From: Planctomycetota bacterium
Lineage (GTDB): Bacteria; Planctomycetota; UBA1135; UBA2386
NCBI GenBank assembly: GCA_016794035.1
Contig: JAEUHS010000090.1
Span: forward strand, 1-64,000
Reading direction: 5' to 3'
DNA length: 64,000 nucleotides
Program-made: the position numbers and the translations under genes
Shown here: positions 33,972 through 42,837 of the stretch, one piece after another
How positions within the stretch are numbered: position 1 is the first letter of the stretch
How the letters are laid out: every line of letters begins with the position of its first letter
The notes under the pieces: model-generated
What the model was told of the DNA's origin: nothing
The model's database searches: none
What the model saw: only the letters and a program-made list of their open reading frames with translations

Positions 33972-35330
33972 ATGCACGTTGCCAGGATCGAACCCGCCGC
34001 CACGCTGCCGCGCGAAGTGCACGACGTGCTGCGCCGCCTGTCGACCGCGGGCCGCGCCTGGCTGGTGGGCGGCACGGTGCGCGACCTGCTGCTCGGCCGC
34101 GCGCCGCGGGACTTCGACATCGCCACCGACCTGCGGCCGGCCGCCGTGCAGGGCCTGGTGCCGGGCGTCGATCTGCGCGACGCGCAGTTCGGCGTCGCGG
34201 CGTTGCCCGGCGCCGCCGTGCCGCTGACGATCACGACCCTGCGGCGCGAGGCCGGCTACGCCGACCAGCGGCGCCCGCGGCAGGTCGAGTTCGTGACGTC
34301 GATCGAGGCCGATGCCGTGCGGCGCGACTTCACCGTCAACGCGCTCTACCTCGAACCGGACGGGCGGCAGGTGCTCGATCCGTGCGACGGGCTCGCCGAT
34401 CTGCGGCGCCGGGTCCTGCGCACCATCGGCGAGCCGGCGGGGCGCTTCGCCGAGGACTCGCTGCGGCTGCTGCGGCTGCTGCGCTTCGCCGCGCGCTGCG
34501 AACTCGACGTCGATCCGGCGACGGCGACCGCCGCCATGGCCCGGGCCGGCGACCTGTCCCGGCTGTCGGTCGAGCGGCTGCTGGCCGAGCTGACGGACGC
34601 GTTCACCAGCCACGGCCGCGGCCGCGCGCTGCGGTTGCTGGTCGAGCTCGGTTTCGCCGCCGTCGTGCTGCCGGAGGTCGCGGCGCTGGACGGCGTCAGC
34701 CAGCCGCCGGAGTACCACCCGGAAGGGGACGTGTTGACGCACGTCGCGCTGGTGCTCGACCAGGTACCGGCCGGTGACGCCGCGCTGGCATGGAGCGCCG
34801 TGCTGCACGACATCGGCAAGCCGGCGACCTGGCGGCAGGCCGAGGACCGCATCCGCTTCGACGGCCACGACCAGCTGTCGGCGCGCATGGCCGACGCGGT
34901 GTTGCGGCGTCTGCACGCGTGCAACCAGTTGCGCGAGGTCGTGGTCGAGGTCTGTCGCGACCACATCCGCTTCGCGAGCCTGCCGCAGATGCGGCCGCGG
35001 CGCCGCGAGGCCTGGATGCGGTCGCCGCACTTCGCGACCCATCTCGCCTTCCACCGCGCCGACTGCCTCGGCAGCCACGGCAAACTCGAGATCCACGACT
35101 TCGCCGCGGCGGAGTTCGCGGCGTTGCCGCCCGCGGCACCACCGCTGGTCACCGGCGCCGATGCGCTGGCCCTCGGCGTGCCGCCCGGTCCGCAGCTCGG
35201 CGCGCTGCTGCGCGCCGTGCACGCGGCCGCCGACGAAGCGCCCACGCCAATGGAACGTCCGGCCGCGCTGGTCCTGCTGCGGGAAATGGTCGCTCGCTGG
35301 CGTCAAGGTGCGGGTCCCGAGGCTCGATAA
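33972..35330 (+). CDS. cca: CCA tRNA nucleotidyltransferase / poly(A) polymerase family, with HD domain
   Basis: 452 aa. The nucleotidyltransferase core is LVGGTVRDLLLGRAPRDFDIATD (glycine motif plus the DxD metal site), followed by RRDFTVNALY, DPCDGLADL and the RFAEDSLRLLRLLRFAAR motif. An HD-type domain follows (VLHDIGKP, then HDQLSARMAD), as in bacterial CCA-adding enzymes. The encoded tRNA at 58648-58724 already carries CCA, so the enzyme may mainly repair ends or add poly(A); that part is inference. First and only gene of its unit, divergent from a membrane hypothetical. Confidence 0.93.
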   Translation: MHVARIEPAATLPREVHDVLRRLSTAGRAWLVGGTVRDLLLGRAPRDFDIATDLRPAAVQGLVPGVDLRDAQFGVAALPGAAVPLTITTLRREAGYADQRRPRQVEFVTSIEADAVRRDFTVNALYLEPDGRQVLDPCDGLADLRRRVLRTIGEPAGRFAEDSLRLLRLLRFAARCELDVDPATATAAMARAGDLSRLSVERLLAELTDAFTSHGRGRALRLLVELGFAAVVLPEVAALDGVSQPPEYHPEGDVLTHVALVLDQVPAGDAALAWSAVLHDIGKPATWRQAEDRIRFDGHDQLSARMADAVLRRLHACNQLREVVVEVCRDHIRFASLPQMRPRRREAWMRSPHFATHLAFHRADCLGSHGKLEIHDFAAAEFAALPPAAPPLVTGADALALGVPPGPQLGALLRAVHAAADEAPTPMERPAALVLLREMVARWRQGAGPEAR

Positions 35331-35361
35331 GAGCCGTGGCGACGCCGGATCGGCGCGCCGC

Positions 35362-35369
35362 GGAGGGAG
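35362..35369 (+). promoter_or_regulatory. Shine-Dalgarno sequence GGAGGGAG for the coiled-coil gene
   Basis: GGAGGGAG with 3-base spacing to the ATG at 35373 (about 7 bases from the GGAG core). Confidence 0.65.
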
Positions 35370-35372
35370 ACC

Positions 35373-36212
35373 ATGAGCCTGCGGAGCAACGACCAGTTCG
35401 ACGACTTCCGGAAGGAGCGCCAGCGCATGCGCGCCAAGCTCGGACCGGCGCCCAGCACACTCGGCTACGAGAACAAGGCGCTGCGGGAACTCGAGGAGGT
35501 CGAGGCCAAGGAAGTGCTCGAGCAGCGCCTGACCCGGGAGGTGCACGAGTTCTTCGCCAGTGCCACGCGTCAGGCCGCCGGCATCGTCGAGAACTTCGCG
35601 CGCGATGCCGAGCAGGCGGCCGGCGCCCGCGTCGAACAGGAGATGGAGTCGTTCCTGATCGACGCGCTGGCACGTATGAACTCGTTCGTCGTCGCCGTGC
35701 TGCAGCAGCGGCGGCCGCCGGTCGCCTCGACCGAGATGGAGCCGCGGGTGGCGCGCATCGTCGGCGACAGCCTCGACGAGTTCCGCTGGGAAGGCACGGC
35801 CGAACTCGGCGACAAGCACATCGGCCAGGACCCGTTCGAGACCGACGTCGACGATGTGCGCCGCGAGTTCCGCGCGCAGGTCGGCGCCCAGGCCGTCGAG
35901 ACCGAGCCGACGATGCCGATCGACGAGCACCTGGTGGCGGCGGTGCAGGAGCACGACGCGGCCGCGACCGGCGCAGCCGCCGACGCCGGCGTCGCCACGG
36001 CCGCGGCCGACGACGAGGCCGCGTCGGCCGGCGCCGAGGCGGAACCGGTCGAGCCGGCCCACACCGGACCGGCGGCGGAACCGAAGCCCGACGCGGAGCT
36101 CGAGCGCTTCAAGTCGGCGCTGAAGGCCTTGGTGCACCAGGGCACGATGACGCGCGACGAAGCGCGCGCCGCCTGGCAGACGCGGCTGAAGAACCTGCAG
36201 GCCAGGGCCTGA
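35373..36212 (+). CDS. Coiled-coil hypothetical protein with SHOCT-like C-terminus
   Basis: 279 aa, very rich in Ala and Glu. Residues ~1-100 predict long helices and coiled coil; ~165-245 is a low-complexity Ala/Glu/Asp stretch; the last ~30 residues (RFKSALKALVHQGTMTRDEARAAW) resemble the short C-terminal SHOCT motif that follows oligomerisation segments. No signal peptide. Start confirmed by the GGAGGGAG ribosome-binding site at 35362-35369. Function unknown. Confidence 0.75.
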   Translation: MSLRSNDQFDDFRKERQRMRAKLGPAPSTLGYENKALRELEEVEAKEVLEQRLTREVHEFFASATRQAAGIVENFARDAEQAAGARVEQEMESFLIDALARMNSFVVAVLQQRRPPVASTEMEPRVARIVGDSLDEFRWEGTAELGDKHIGQDPFETDVDDVRREFRAQVGAQAVETEPTMPIDEHLVAAVQEHDAAATGAAADAGVATAAADDEAASAGAEAEPVEPAHTGPAAEPKPDAELERFKSALKALVHQGTMTRDEARAAWQTRLKNLQARA

Positions 36213-36229
36213 TCGCCGCCGGCGCGGCG

Positions 36230-37090
36230 TCAGGTCAGGCTGATGCGGCGCGCGATCCACCGCGCCGGCACGATCGCCAGCACGATCGCCAGCGCCTGCC
36301 AAGGCCGGTCCGCGGCCAGGGTCAGCAGGGCCGTGTAGAGCATCGTGCCGAGCAGCAGGTGCAGCATCGAGCGCCGGATGGCCGCCTGGTTCCAGTCGCG
36401 CTGCCGCGCGTTGCGGCGCAGGAACCACAGGATCGGCAGCAGGGCCAGCGCCGGCGCCGGCCAGAGACCGCCCTGCACGGCGCTGAGGCCGCACAACGCC
36501 GCCAGCGGCGGAGCCGCGGCGACGGATGCGACCGCCCGGCCGCGCACCCGCGGCGTGTCCTCGAAGATGCCGAGCACGGTCACGGCGGTGATGTAGATGC
36601 CGTAGCAGCCGCAGGCGACGCGCACGGCGACGGCCAGTTCGGGCGCCAGTTCCCCGCCGGCCATCGCCAGCCCGGTGGCGAGGTTCAGCGCCCGCAGCGT
36701 GCCCATGACGAGCGCACCGAGCCACAGCACCCGCTTGCTGCCGAAGTCGTAGGCGAGCACCAGCGCGGCGATCGTGGCGTGGTGGCCGCGGCAGGGCGAC
36801 ACGTAGATGCCGGCCGCGAGCAACAACACGCCGAGCCCGATCGCGAACGGCAGCGACAGGTCGCCGCGTGGCAGCGGCCGCTCGGGCCGCTGCACCGCAT
36901 CGAGGCGGCGATCGGCGACGTCGTTCCAGACCATGCCGGCCGCATAGAGCGCGACGCTGGCGCCGATCGCCGCGATGGCGTCGGCGTTCCACGGCAGGCC
37001 GAGCATCGCCAGCGATGCGACGACGTCGGCGGCGGGGGAGAACAGGGTGCCGACGCGCAGCAGACGCAGCAGGGGGAGCAGGGCAGGCAC
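36230..37090 (-). CDS. UbiA family prenyltransferase (EboC-like)
   Basis: 286 aa with about eight hydrophobic segments. The first Asp motif of the UbiA superfamily is clear (VWNDVADRRLDAVQRPERPLPRG), while the second (usually DxxxD) is AYDFGSKR plus FEDTPRVRG, closer to the EboC/SCO group. It transfers a prenyl chain to an aromatic or other acceptor. It is third in an operon with dxr and rseP (26-base gap), i.e. directly downstream of an isoprenoid gene. Confidence 0.85.
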   Translation of the reverse strand: MPALLPLLRLLRVGTLFSPAADVVASLAMLGLPWNADAIAAIGASVALYAAGMVWNDVADRRLDAVQRPERPLPRGDLSLPFAIGLGVLLLAAGIYVSPCRGHHATIAALVLAYDFGSKRVLWLGALVMGTLRALNLATGLAMAGGELAPELAVAVRVACGCYGIYITAVTVLGIFEDTPRVRGRAVASVAAAPPLAALCGLSAVQGGLWPAPALALLPILWFLRRNARQRDWNQAAIRRSMLHLLLGTMLYTALLTLAADRPWQALAIVLAIVPARWIARRISLT

Positions 37091-37116
37091 CGCCGGATTC
37101 GACGGCGCCGCGGCGT

Positions 37117-38937
37117 CTACAGCAACCGCAAGATGTCGTTGTAGGTGACGAACAACACCAGCAGCAGCACGAACACCAGTCCGACGATCTGGCTGTAGCC
37201 GAGCACCCGGGTGCTGACGGGCGAGCCCTTGACCTTCTCGATCAACAGGAACAGCAGGTAGCCGCCGTCGAGCACCGGCACCGGCAGCAGGTTGACGAAG
37301 GCGAGGTTGACGCTCAGCAGCGCCAGGAAGTACCAGAACCAGCTCGCGCCCCGTTGCGCGGCATGGTAGCTGACCTGGCTGATGCGGATGATGCCGCCGA
37401 GGTTCTTCGCCGCGACGTCACCGGTGATCAGCCGTTTCAGGGTGACGTAGAGCTGCTTGACCAGGTCGAGCGAGCAGACGGTGCCGAGGCGCACCGCCGC
37501 GCCGATCGACTCGGCCTTGATCTCGTCCTGCAGGTGCAGCAGGCGCACGTCGAAGCCGAGGTCGGGCAGCGGCTCGCGGCGCGGCGCGACGACCAGTTCG
37601 ACGGGCGTACCGGCGTCGTGTGCCAGCGCGTCTTCGGCGGCGTCGACGGGGAGCCGCAGCACCTGCAGGTGCAGCGGGCGGCCGTCGGCCGCTTCGACGG
37701 TCGCCACCAGCTCGGGCCAGGTCGCGATCACGCGGTCGTCGACCCGCACGATGCGATCGCCGGCCCGCAGGCCGGCTGCCGCCGCCGGACCGGCGTCGGT
37801 CGGCGCCACCAGCAACGACTTCGGGTCGATCGTCAGGGCGACGTGGTCGACCAGCGCCGCGCGTTCCGCCGCCGTGGCCGCCTGCTCGAGCACGACGCGC
37901 TGGCCGGCTCGCTCGACCAGCCAGCGCGTGCGCGGTGGGCCGTCGGCAGCGACCGCGAGATCGCCACCGAGGAACGGCGCGCCGTCGATCGCGAGCACGA
38001 TGTCGCCGCGCTGCAGACCGAGGCGCTCGACCAGCGCGCTGCCGGGTCGCAGACCCTTGACGACGCGCGAGATGGCGCGCACACCGATGCGCGGCGGCAC
38101 GCCTTCGGTCAGCGGTCGTGGCGTGACCGTGACCTGCAGCGTCTCGCCGGCGCGCCGGACCGCGACCGTCGCGGGCACGCCGGGCGCCAACGAATCGGGC
38201 AGATACGGAGCCGTCGCCTCGCCGTCGACCGCGAGCAGCTGGTCGCCGGTGCGCAGGCCGGCCGCTGCGGCCGGACCGTCGGCCGTGACGACGATGGTGG
38301 GCGGCTCGGGGTCGATCGCCGGTCGGATGCCGAGCCCGAACAGGCCCGCCGCCGCATCGAACTGCGGGGTCGCCGTCACCACGCGCCGGCTGCCGTCGGC
38401 GGCGACGATCTCGAGCGCGACCGGCCGGCCGCCGGCCAGCGCTGCCTCCACCATCAGGTTGTCGATCGCGTAGATCGACTTGCCGGCGATCGCCGCGACG
38501 CGATCGCCGGGTTGCAGCCCGGCTTCCCAGGCCGCACCGCCATGGTCGACCTGGCCGATGACCGGCGCCTCGAACGACACGCCGGCGCGGAACACCAGCG
38601 GGAACACCAGCAGCGCGAACAGGGCGTTCATCAGCACGCCGCCGGACCAGAACAGCGCGCGCTGGCCGGCGCTCTTCGCCCACAGCGACTCGCTGCGCGG
38701 GTAGCGCCGGTCGCCGGGGTCCTGCCCGGCGACCATGACGTAGCCGCCGAACGGCACCAGCGAGACCCGGAAATCGGTCCCGCGCCAGGCGGCCCCGAAC
38801 ACGCGCGGACCGAAGCCGAGCGAGAAGATCTCGACGCGCACGCCCGCGAGCCGCGCCGCCAGGAAATGCCCCAGCTCGTGGATGAAGATCAGCAGACCGA
38901 TGCCGACGGCTGCCAGGAGGATGTTGCCGACTTCCAT
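37117..38937 (-). CDS. rseP: Site-2 protease, RseP-type, with multiple PDZ domains
   Basis: 606 aa, larger than the ~450-residue enterobacterial enzyme. The zinc site HELGH is in the first membrane span (His20, Glu21, His24) and the late NLLPVPVLDGG supplies the third ligand region. Between them lie three to four PDZ-like units (GLQPGDRV, GLRTGDQL, GLQRGDIV, GLRAGDRI), which is more than the usual two. The protease would cleave membrane anti-sigma or signalling proteins. It follows dxr by 24 bases, the same dxr-rseP neighbourhood found in many bacteria. Confidence 0.94.
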   Translation of the reverse strand: MEVGNILLAAVGIGLLIFIHELGHFLAARLAGVRVEIFSLGFGPRVFGAAWRGTDFRVSLVPFGGYVMVAGQDPGDRRYPRSESLWAKSAGQRALFWSGGVLMNALFALLVFPLVFRAGVSFEAPVIGQVDHGGAAWEAGLQPGDRVAAIAGKSIYAIDNLMVEAALAGGRPVALEIVAADGSRRVVTATPQFDAAAGLFGLGIRPAIDPEPPTIVVTADGPAAAAGLRTGDQLLAVDGEATAPYLPDSLAPGVPATVAVRRAGETLQVTVTPRPLTEGVPPRIGVRAISRVVKGLRPGSALVERLGLQRGDIVLAIDGAPFLGGDLAVAADGPPRTRWLVERAGQRVVLEQAATAAERAALVDHVALTIDPKSLLVAPTDAGPAAAAGLRAGDRIVRVDDRVIATWPELVATVEAADGRPLHLQVLRLPVDAAEDALAHDAGTPVELVVAPRREPLPDLGFDVRLLHLQDEIKAESIGAAVRLGTVCSLDLVKQLYVTLKRLITGDVAAKNLGGIIRISQVSYHAAQRGASWFWYFLALLSVNLAFVNLLPVPVLDGGYLLFLLIEKVKGSPVSTRVLGYSQIVGLVFVLLLVLFVTYNDILRLL

Positions 38938-38961
38938 CAGGTTGTACGAGCCGTCATGCGA

Positions 38962-40119
38962 TCACCGCGCGACCCCATGGGCGGCGACGGCGGCGGTCGC
39001 CGCGCGCCGCCCCTCTGCATCGGCATCGAGCGCGTCCTGCAGCGAGCGGATCTGTCGCGGCACGCGGTTGCGCACCGCCTGTGCGACGATGTCGGTGATC
39101 GCCGGGAACGGCAGGCTGCCGGCGAGGAACGCCGCGGTGGCGACCTCGTCGGCCGCGTTGAGCACCGCGCCCGAGTCGCCGCCGAGCCGCAGCACGTCGT
39201 AGGCGAGCGGGATCGATGGATAGCGTTCGTGGTCCACGGGCAGGAACTCGAGGTTGCGCCAGCGCACCGGATCGAACGGTTCGAAGGTCGCCGGCAGCCG
39301 CTCCGGATGGCCGAGGCAGTAGCGGATCGGCACGCGCATGTCCGGCACGCCGCACTGCGCCAGCATCGAGCCGTCGCAGAACTCGACCATCGAATGCACG
39401 ATGCTCTGGGGATGCACGACGACCTCGATCGCGTTCGAGGCCAGGCCGAACAACCAGTGCGCCTCGAGCACCTCGAACGCCTTGTTCATCATCGTCGCGC
39501 TGCCGACGGTGATGCGGGGCCCCATGTTCCAGGTCGGATGCCGCAGGGCCTCGTCGGTGGTGACCGCGGCGAAGGTGTCGAGCGGCCGCTCGCGGAACGG
39601 TCCGCCCGACGCCGTCAGCCAGATGCGGCGCACGGCGCGCGGGTTCTCGCCGTGCAGGCATTGGAACACCGCGCAGTGTTCGCTGTCGACCGGCAGCACG
39701 GTGGCGCCGGTCTGCCTGGCCAGACCCATCAGGAACGGCCCGGCGGCGACCAGCGACTCCTTGTTCGCCAGCAGCAGCGTGCGGCCGGTGCGCAGCGTCC
39801 AGGCCGAGGCGGCGAGGCCGGCGGCGCCGGTGATGGCGTTCAGCACCCGGTCCGGGGCGCTGGCGTCGAGCGCTGCCAGCAGGCCGTCGGCGCCGGCGAA
39901 GAACCGCGTGCCGGCGGGCAGTTCCGGCGCGCTGTCGCTGCCGGTGAGACAGGCGACCGCGGGGCGATGCGCCGCCGCCGCCGCCGCCAGCCCCGCGGCC
40001 GACGTGTGGGCGGCCAGCAGGGCGACCTCGAACTGCTCCGGATGTTCGGTGACGACCTGCAATGCCTGCCGGCCGACCGACCCGGTGCAACCGAGAATGG
40101 CGACACGGCGTCTGGGCAC
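38962..40119 (-). CDS. dxr: 1-deoxy-D-xylulose 5-phosphate reductoisomerase
   Basis: 385 aa, typical. It performs the second step of the MEP pathway. NADPH site LGCTGSVGRQALQV; later LLANKESLV, PVDSEHCAVFQCL, WLTASGGPF, HPTWNMGPRITV with the flexible loop, and SMVEFCDGSMLAQ. First gene of the dxr-rseP-ubiA operon. The start is GTG at 40119, with CATGAT 6 bases upstream. It complements ispE elsewhere in the window. Confidence 0.97.
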   Translation of the reverse strand: MPRRRVAILGCTGSVGRQALQVVTEHPEQFEVALLAAHTSAAGLAAAAAAHRPAVACLTGSDSAPELPAGTRFFAGADGLLAALDASAPDRVLNAITGAAGLAASAWTLRTGRTLLLANKESLVAAGPFLMGLARQTGATVLPVDSEHCAVFQCLHGENPRAVRRIWLTASGGPFRERPLDTFAAVTTDEALRHPTWNMGPRITVGSATMMNKAFEVLEAHWLFGLASNAIEVVVHPQSIVHSMVEFCDGSMLAQCGVPDMRVPIRYCLGHPERLPATFEPFDPVRWRNLEFLPVDHERYPSIPLAYDVLRLGGDSGAVLNAADEVATAAFLAGSLPFPAITDIVAQAVRNRVPRQIRSLQDALDADAEGRRAATAAVAAHGVAR

Positions 40120-40125
40120 GCCGCG

Positions 40126-40131
40126 ATCATG
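40126..40131 (-). promoter_or_regulatory. Candidate -10 element (CATGAT) for the dxr operon
   Basis: CATGAT on the minus strand, 6 bases before the GTG at 40119; C at position 1, so a weaker match. Confidence 0.3.
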
Positions 40132-40232
40132 GACCGGTGGCGCGTGGAATCCAACCGCCAGCAGAAGGTTGCCGTGCGAGCAGCGGCTCTGGATGATGGG
40201 CCGGAACGGCGTCGGGCATTCCGCGCCACATC

Positions 40233-40236
40233 GGAG
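40233..40236 (+). promoter_or_regulatory. Ribosome-binding site GGAG deciding the TTG start of purM
   Basis: GGAG with 8-base spacing to the TTG at 40245. No ATG or GTG gives a complete N-terminus, so this site supports the TTG. Confidence 0.5.
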
Positions 40237-40244
40237 CCCTGACC

Positions 40245-41285
40245 TTGAGTGACGCTTCCTCCGCTTATCAGCGCGCGGGTGTCGACATCGACAAGAAGTA
40301 CGCGGCGGTGACCGGCGCGACCGCGGCGATCCGCTCGACCTACACCCGCGGCGTGGTCGGCGACGTCGGCATGTTCGGCGGCCTGTTCGACCCCGGCGCG
40401 GTCGGTGCCGCGGGCGAACTGCTCGTCGCCTCGACCGACGGCGTCGGCACCAAGGTCATGATCGCCCGGGAACACGGCGACATGCGCACGGTCGGCGAAG
40501 ATCTCGTCAATCACTGCGTCGACGACATCCTGGTGCAGGGCGCGCGGCCGTTGTTCTTCCTCGACTACATCGCGATGGCGCCGATGCAGCCGCCGCTGGT
40601 CCAGCAGATCATCGACGGGCTCGCCAAGGCCTGCCGCGAGAACGGCTGTGCGCTGATCGGCGGGGAGACCGCCGAGATGCCCGGCGTCTACCGCGAAGGC
40701 GAGGTCGACATCGCCGGCACGATCGTCGGCAGCGTGGCCCGCGAGCAGCTGCTCGACGGCACGCGCGTCAAGGTCGGCGATCGGCTGCTGGGGCTGCGCA
40801 GCTCCGGCCTGCACACCAACGGCTACTCGCTGGCGCGCAAGGTGCTGTTCGGCGACGCAGGGCTGAAGCTCGGCGACCGGCCGCCCGAGCTCGGCGGTCA
40901 GACCGTGGCGGACGCCCTGCTGGCGGTGCACCGGAGCTACCTGCGAGCGTGTCTGCCGCTGGTGCAGCGCGGCCAGCTGACGGCGATGGCCCACATCACC
41001 GGCGGCGGCCTGCCGGACAACGTGCCGCGCAGTCTGCCACCCGGTGCCGGGGTGCGCATCGACGCGCGGCAGATCCCGCGCCTGCCGATCTGCGAACTGA
41101 TCGTCGGCCGCGGCAAGGTGGCGCGCGCGGAGGCCTACCGGGTGCTGAACATGGGGGTCGGCATGGTGCTGTTCGTGCGACCCAAGGACGTTGCGGTCGT
41201 CGAGCGGTCGCTGCGGGACACCGGCGAAGAGCCGTTCGCCTTGGGTGAGGTGGTCGCCGGCGACCGCACCGTGGTGTTCGTCTGA
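40245..41285 (+). CDS. purM: Phosphoribosylformylglycinamidine cyclo-ligase
   Basis: 346 aa. The purine-synthesis AIR synthetase: YQRAGVDIDKK at the start, then VASTDGVGTKV, DILVQGARPLFFLDY, CALIGGETAEMPGVY, GLRSSGLHTNGYSLAR and AHITGGGLPDN, all diagnostic. The start is TTG, the only codon giving a normal-length N-terminus; a GGAG lies 8 bases upstream. It stands alone between the divergent dxr operon and a leadered downstream gene. Confidence 0.96.
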   Translation: MSDASSAYQRAGVDIDKKYAAVTGATAAIRSTYTRGVVGDVGMFGGLFDPGAVGAAGELLVASTDGVGTKVMIAREHGDMRTVGEDLVNHCVDDILVQGARPLFFLDYIAMAPMQPPLVQQIIDGLAKACRENGCALIGGETAEMPGVYREGEVDIAGTIVGSVAREQLLDGTRVKVGDRLLGLRSSGLHTNGYSLARKVLFGDAGLKLGDRPPELGGQTVADALLAVHRSYLRACLPLVQRGQLTAMAHITGGGLPDNVPRSLPPGAGVRIDARQIPRLPICELIVGRGKVARAEAYRVLNMGVGMVLFVRPKDVAVVERSLRDTGEEPFALGEVVAGDRTVVFV

Positions 41286-41341
41286 CCGGCGCGACCGGCC
41301 GCGAGACGCCGGCGGCAGTGGTCCCCGGAGCGGTGGTCCGA

Positions 41342-41347
41342 TACCGT
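41342..41347 (+). promoter_or_regulatory. Candidate -10 element (TACCGT), leadered gene
   Basis: TACCGT ~60 bases before the start at 41407. Here the distance gives a leader of about 50 bases, and accordingly an AAGGA ribosome-binding site (41396-41400) is present. Confidence 0.4.
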
Positions 41348-41406
41348 GTGCACACCCCTCGCCCCGGTGCCGTAGTCGCGCCGTCGACCGCTACCAAGGA
41401 ATGCCG

Positions 41407-42837
41407 ATGTCCGTACTGGTCTCACTGCTGCTGGCCCCGCTCGCCGTCCTGGCCCCCCAGGGGGATCCGCCGCCTGCGGCGCCGGCCCAGGAAGCCACCG
41501 CGGCGGCCAGCGATCCGAAGCTGACCCCGGCCGAGCAGGCGTCGCTGCGCAACAAGCTGGTCAAGTATCTGAGCGCCAACGCGGCCTACGACGCCGCGAC
41601 CGGGCTCAAGGACCGCGACCGCGCCAGCAAGCGGCGCGAGAAGGCCCGTGACGACTTCGACAAGGAGTGGAACAAGCTCGAGGAGAAGAACGGCAACCTG
41701 ATGGCGTCGATGCCCGACCTGCGCGCGGTGTTCGACAACTGCTTCGAGATCGACCGACCGACCTTCTCGCTCGGCCAACTGCGCAAGGACACCGTCAAGG
41801 AGGACGGCGTCGACTTCAGCTTCCTGCTGCCCAAGAGCTACAAGTCCGACGTGCCGACGCGCACCATCGTGGTGCTGCCAGGCACGACCGCGCAGGCGGG
41901 CGAGGCGACCTGGGCCAAGCCGGCCGACTACTTCGCCGAGACGTGGGAGAAGACGCCGGCGATGAACGACACGATCTTCATCGTGCCGCAGATCCCGAAC
42001 GGCCTCGAGATGGACCCGGTCCCGGACTTCACGCGTGAGGGAGCCGAGGCCGAGGAGTTCCGCCGCAACAGCACGGTGTTCGCCGGCTGGGCGCGCGTGA
42101 TGGCGAGCCACAACGTGGATCGCAGGCGGCTCTTCCTCGACTGCGGCCGCGGCAACTGCGGCTACGGACTGCGTTTCGTCTCCATCTTCCCGGATCGCTT
42201 CGCGGGCGTCGTACTGCGCGAACCCGTCGCCGTCGACGACATCCGCCTCGGCAGCCTGCTGGGCATTCCGGTGCTGATGCTGAAGGCCGCTGCCAACGCC
42301 GCCGTCGTCGACGGCCTCAAGCAGCGACTCGAGGCCATCACGCCGGGCAGCGTGACCGTGATCGACACGACCGACGAATACCCGCACAAGGAAGCCACGG
42401 CGGCGATCGAGCAATGGCTCGCGACCCGGACCCGCAACATGACGCCGATGCGCGTCGTGATCGAGCCGAACCACGATCGCTACAATCGCGCCTACTGGGT
42501 CGACATCGACCGCGCGGAGCCGATGCTGGGGGCGCCGCTCGAGGCGCGGCCGCGCATCGAGGTGAAGGCCGATCGGGCCAACAACCGCATCACGGTGACC
42601 GCGCGCGGCATCGAGAGCTTCGTCCTGTATCTCAACGACGACCTCGTCGACCTCGACAAGGAATTCACGGTGGTCGTCAACGACAAGGCCGTGACCGAGA
42701 AGCGCGTGCGCTCGTTCCGGGACATGGCCGATCGCATGGACAAGCGCCGGGACTGGGACTACCTGTTCCCGGTGATGTACCACAGCGTCGTGCCCAAGCC
42801 GGCTGCCGACGCCGACGCCGGCGACAAGAAGCAGTGA
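41407..42837 (+). CDS. Exported alpha/beta-hydrolase-like protein lacking the nucleophile Ser
   Basis: 476 aa with a signal peptide (SVLVSLLLAPLAVLAPQG). After a charged helical segment (~45-100), residues ~125-330 follow the esterase-D/PHB-depolymerase pattern (FLLPKSYKSDVPTRTIVVLPG, then the elbow strand LFLDCGRGNCGYG). In the elbow the usual GxSxGG is GRGNCG, with Gly where the Ser should be, so it is probably not a serine hydrolase. The C-terminal ~110 residues form a beta domain. ATG 41407 is chosen over ATG 41401 because AAGGA at 41396-41400 has 6-base spacing to it. The stop overlaps the next GTG. Confidence 0.8.
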   Translation: MSVLVSLLLAPLAVLAPQGDPPPAAPAQEATAAASDPKLTPAEQASLRNKLVKYLSANAAYDAATGLKDRDRASKRREKARDDFDKEWNKLEEKNGNLMASMPDLRAVFDNCFEIDRPTFSLGQLRKDTVKEDGVDFSFLLPKSYKSDVPTRTIVVLPGTTAQAGEATWAKPADYFAETWEKTPAMNDTIFIVPQIPNGLEMDPVPDFTREGAEAEEFRRNSTVFAGWARVMASHNVDRRRLFLDCGRGNCGYGLRFVSIFPDRFAGVVLREPVAVDDIRLGSLLGIPVLMLKAAANAAVVDGLKQRLEAITPGSVTVIDTTDEYPHKEATAAIEQWLATRTRNMTPMRVVIEPNHDRYNRAYWVDIDRAEPMLGAPLEARPRIEVKADRANNRITVTARGIESFVLYLNDDLVDLDKEFTVVVNDKAVTEKRVRSFRDMADRMDKRRDWDYLFPVMYHSVVPKPAADADAGDKKQ

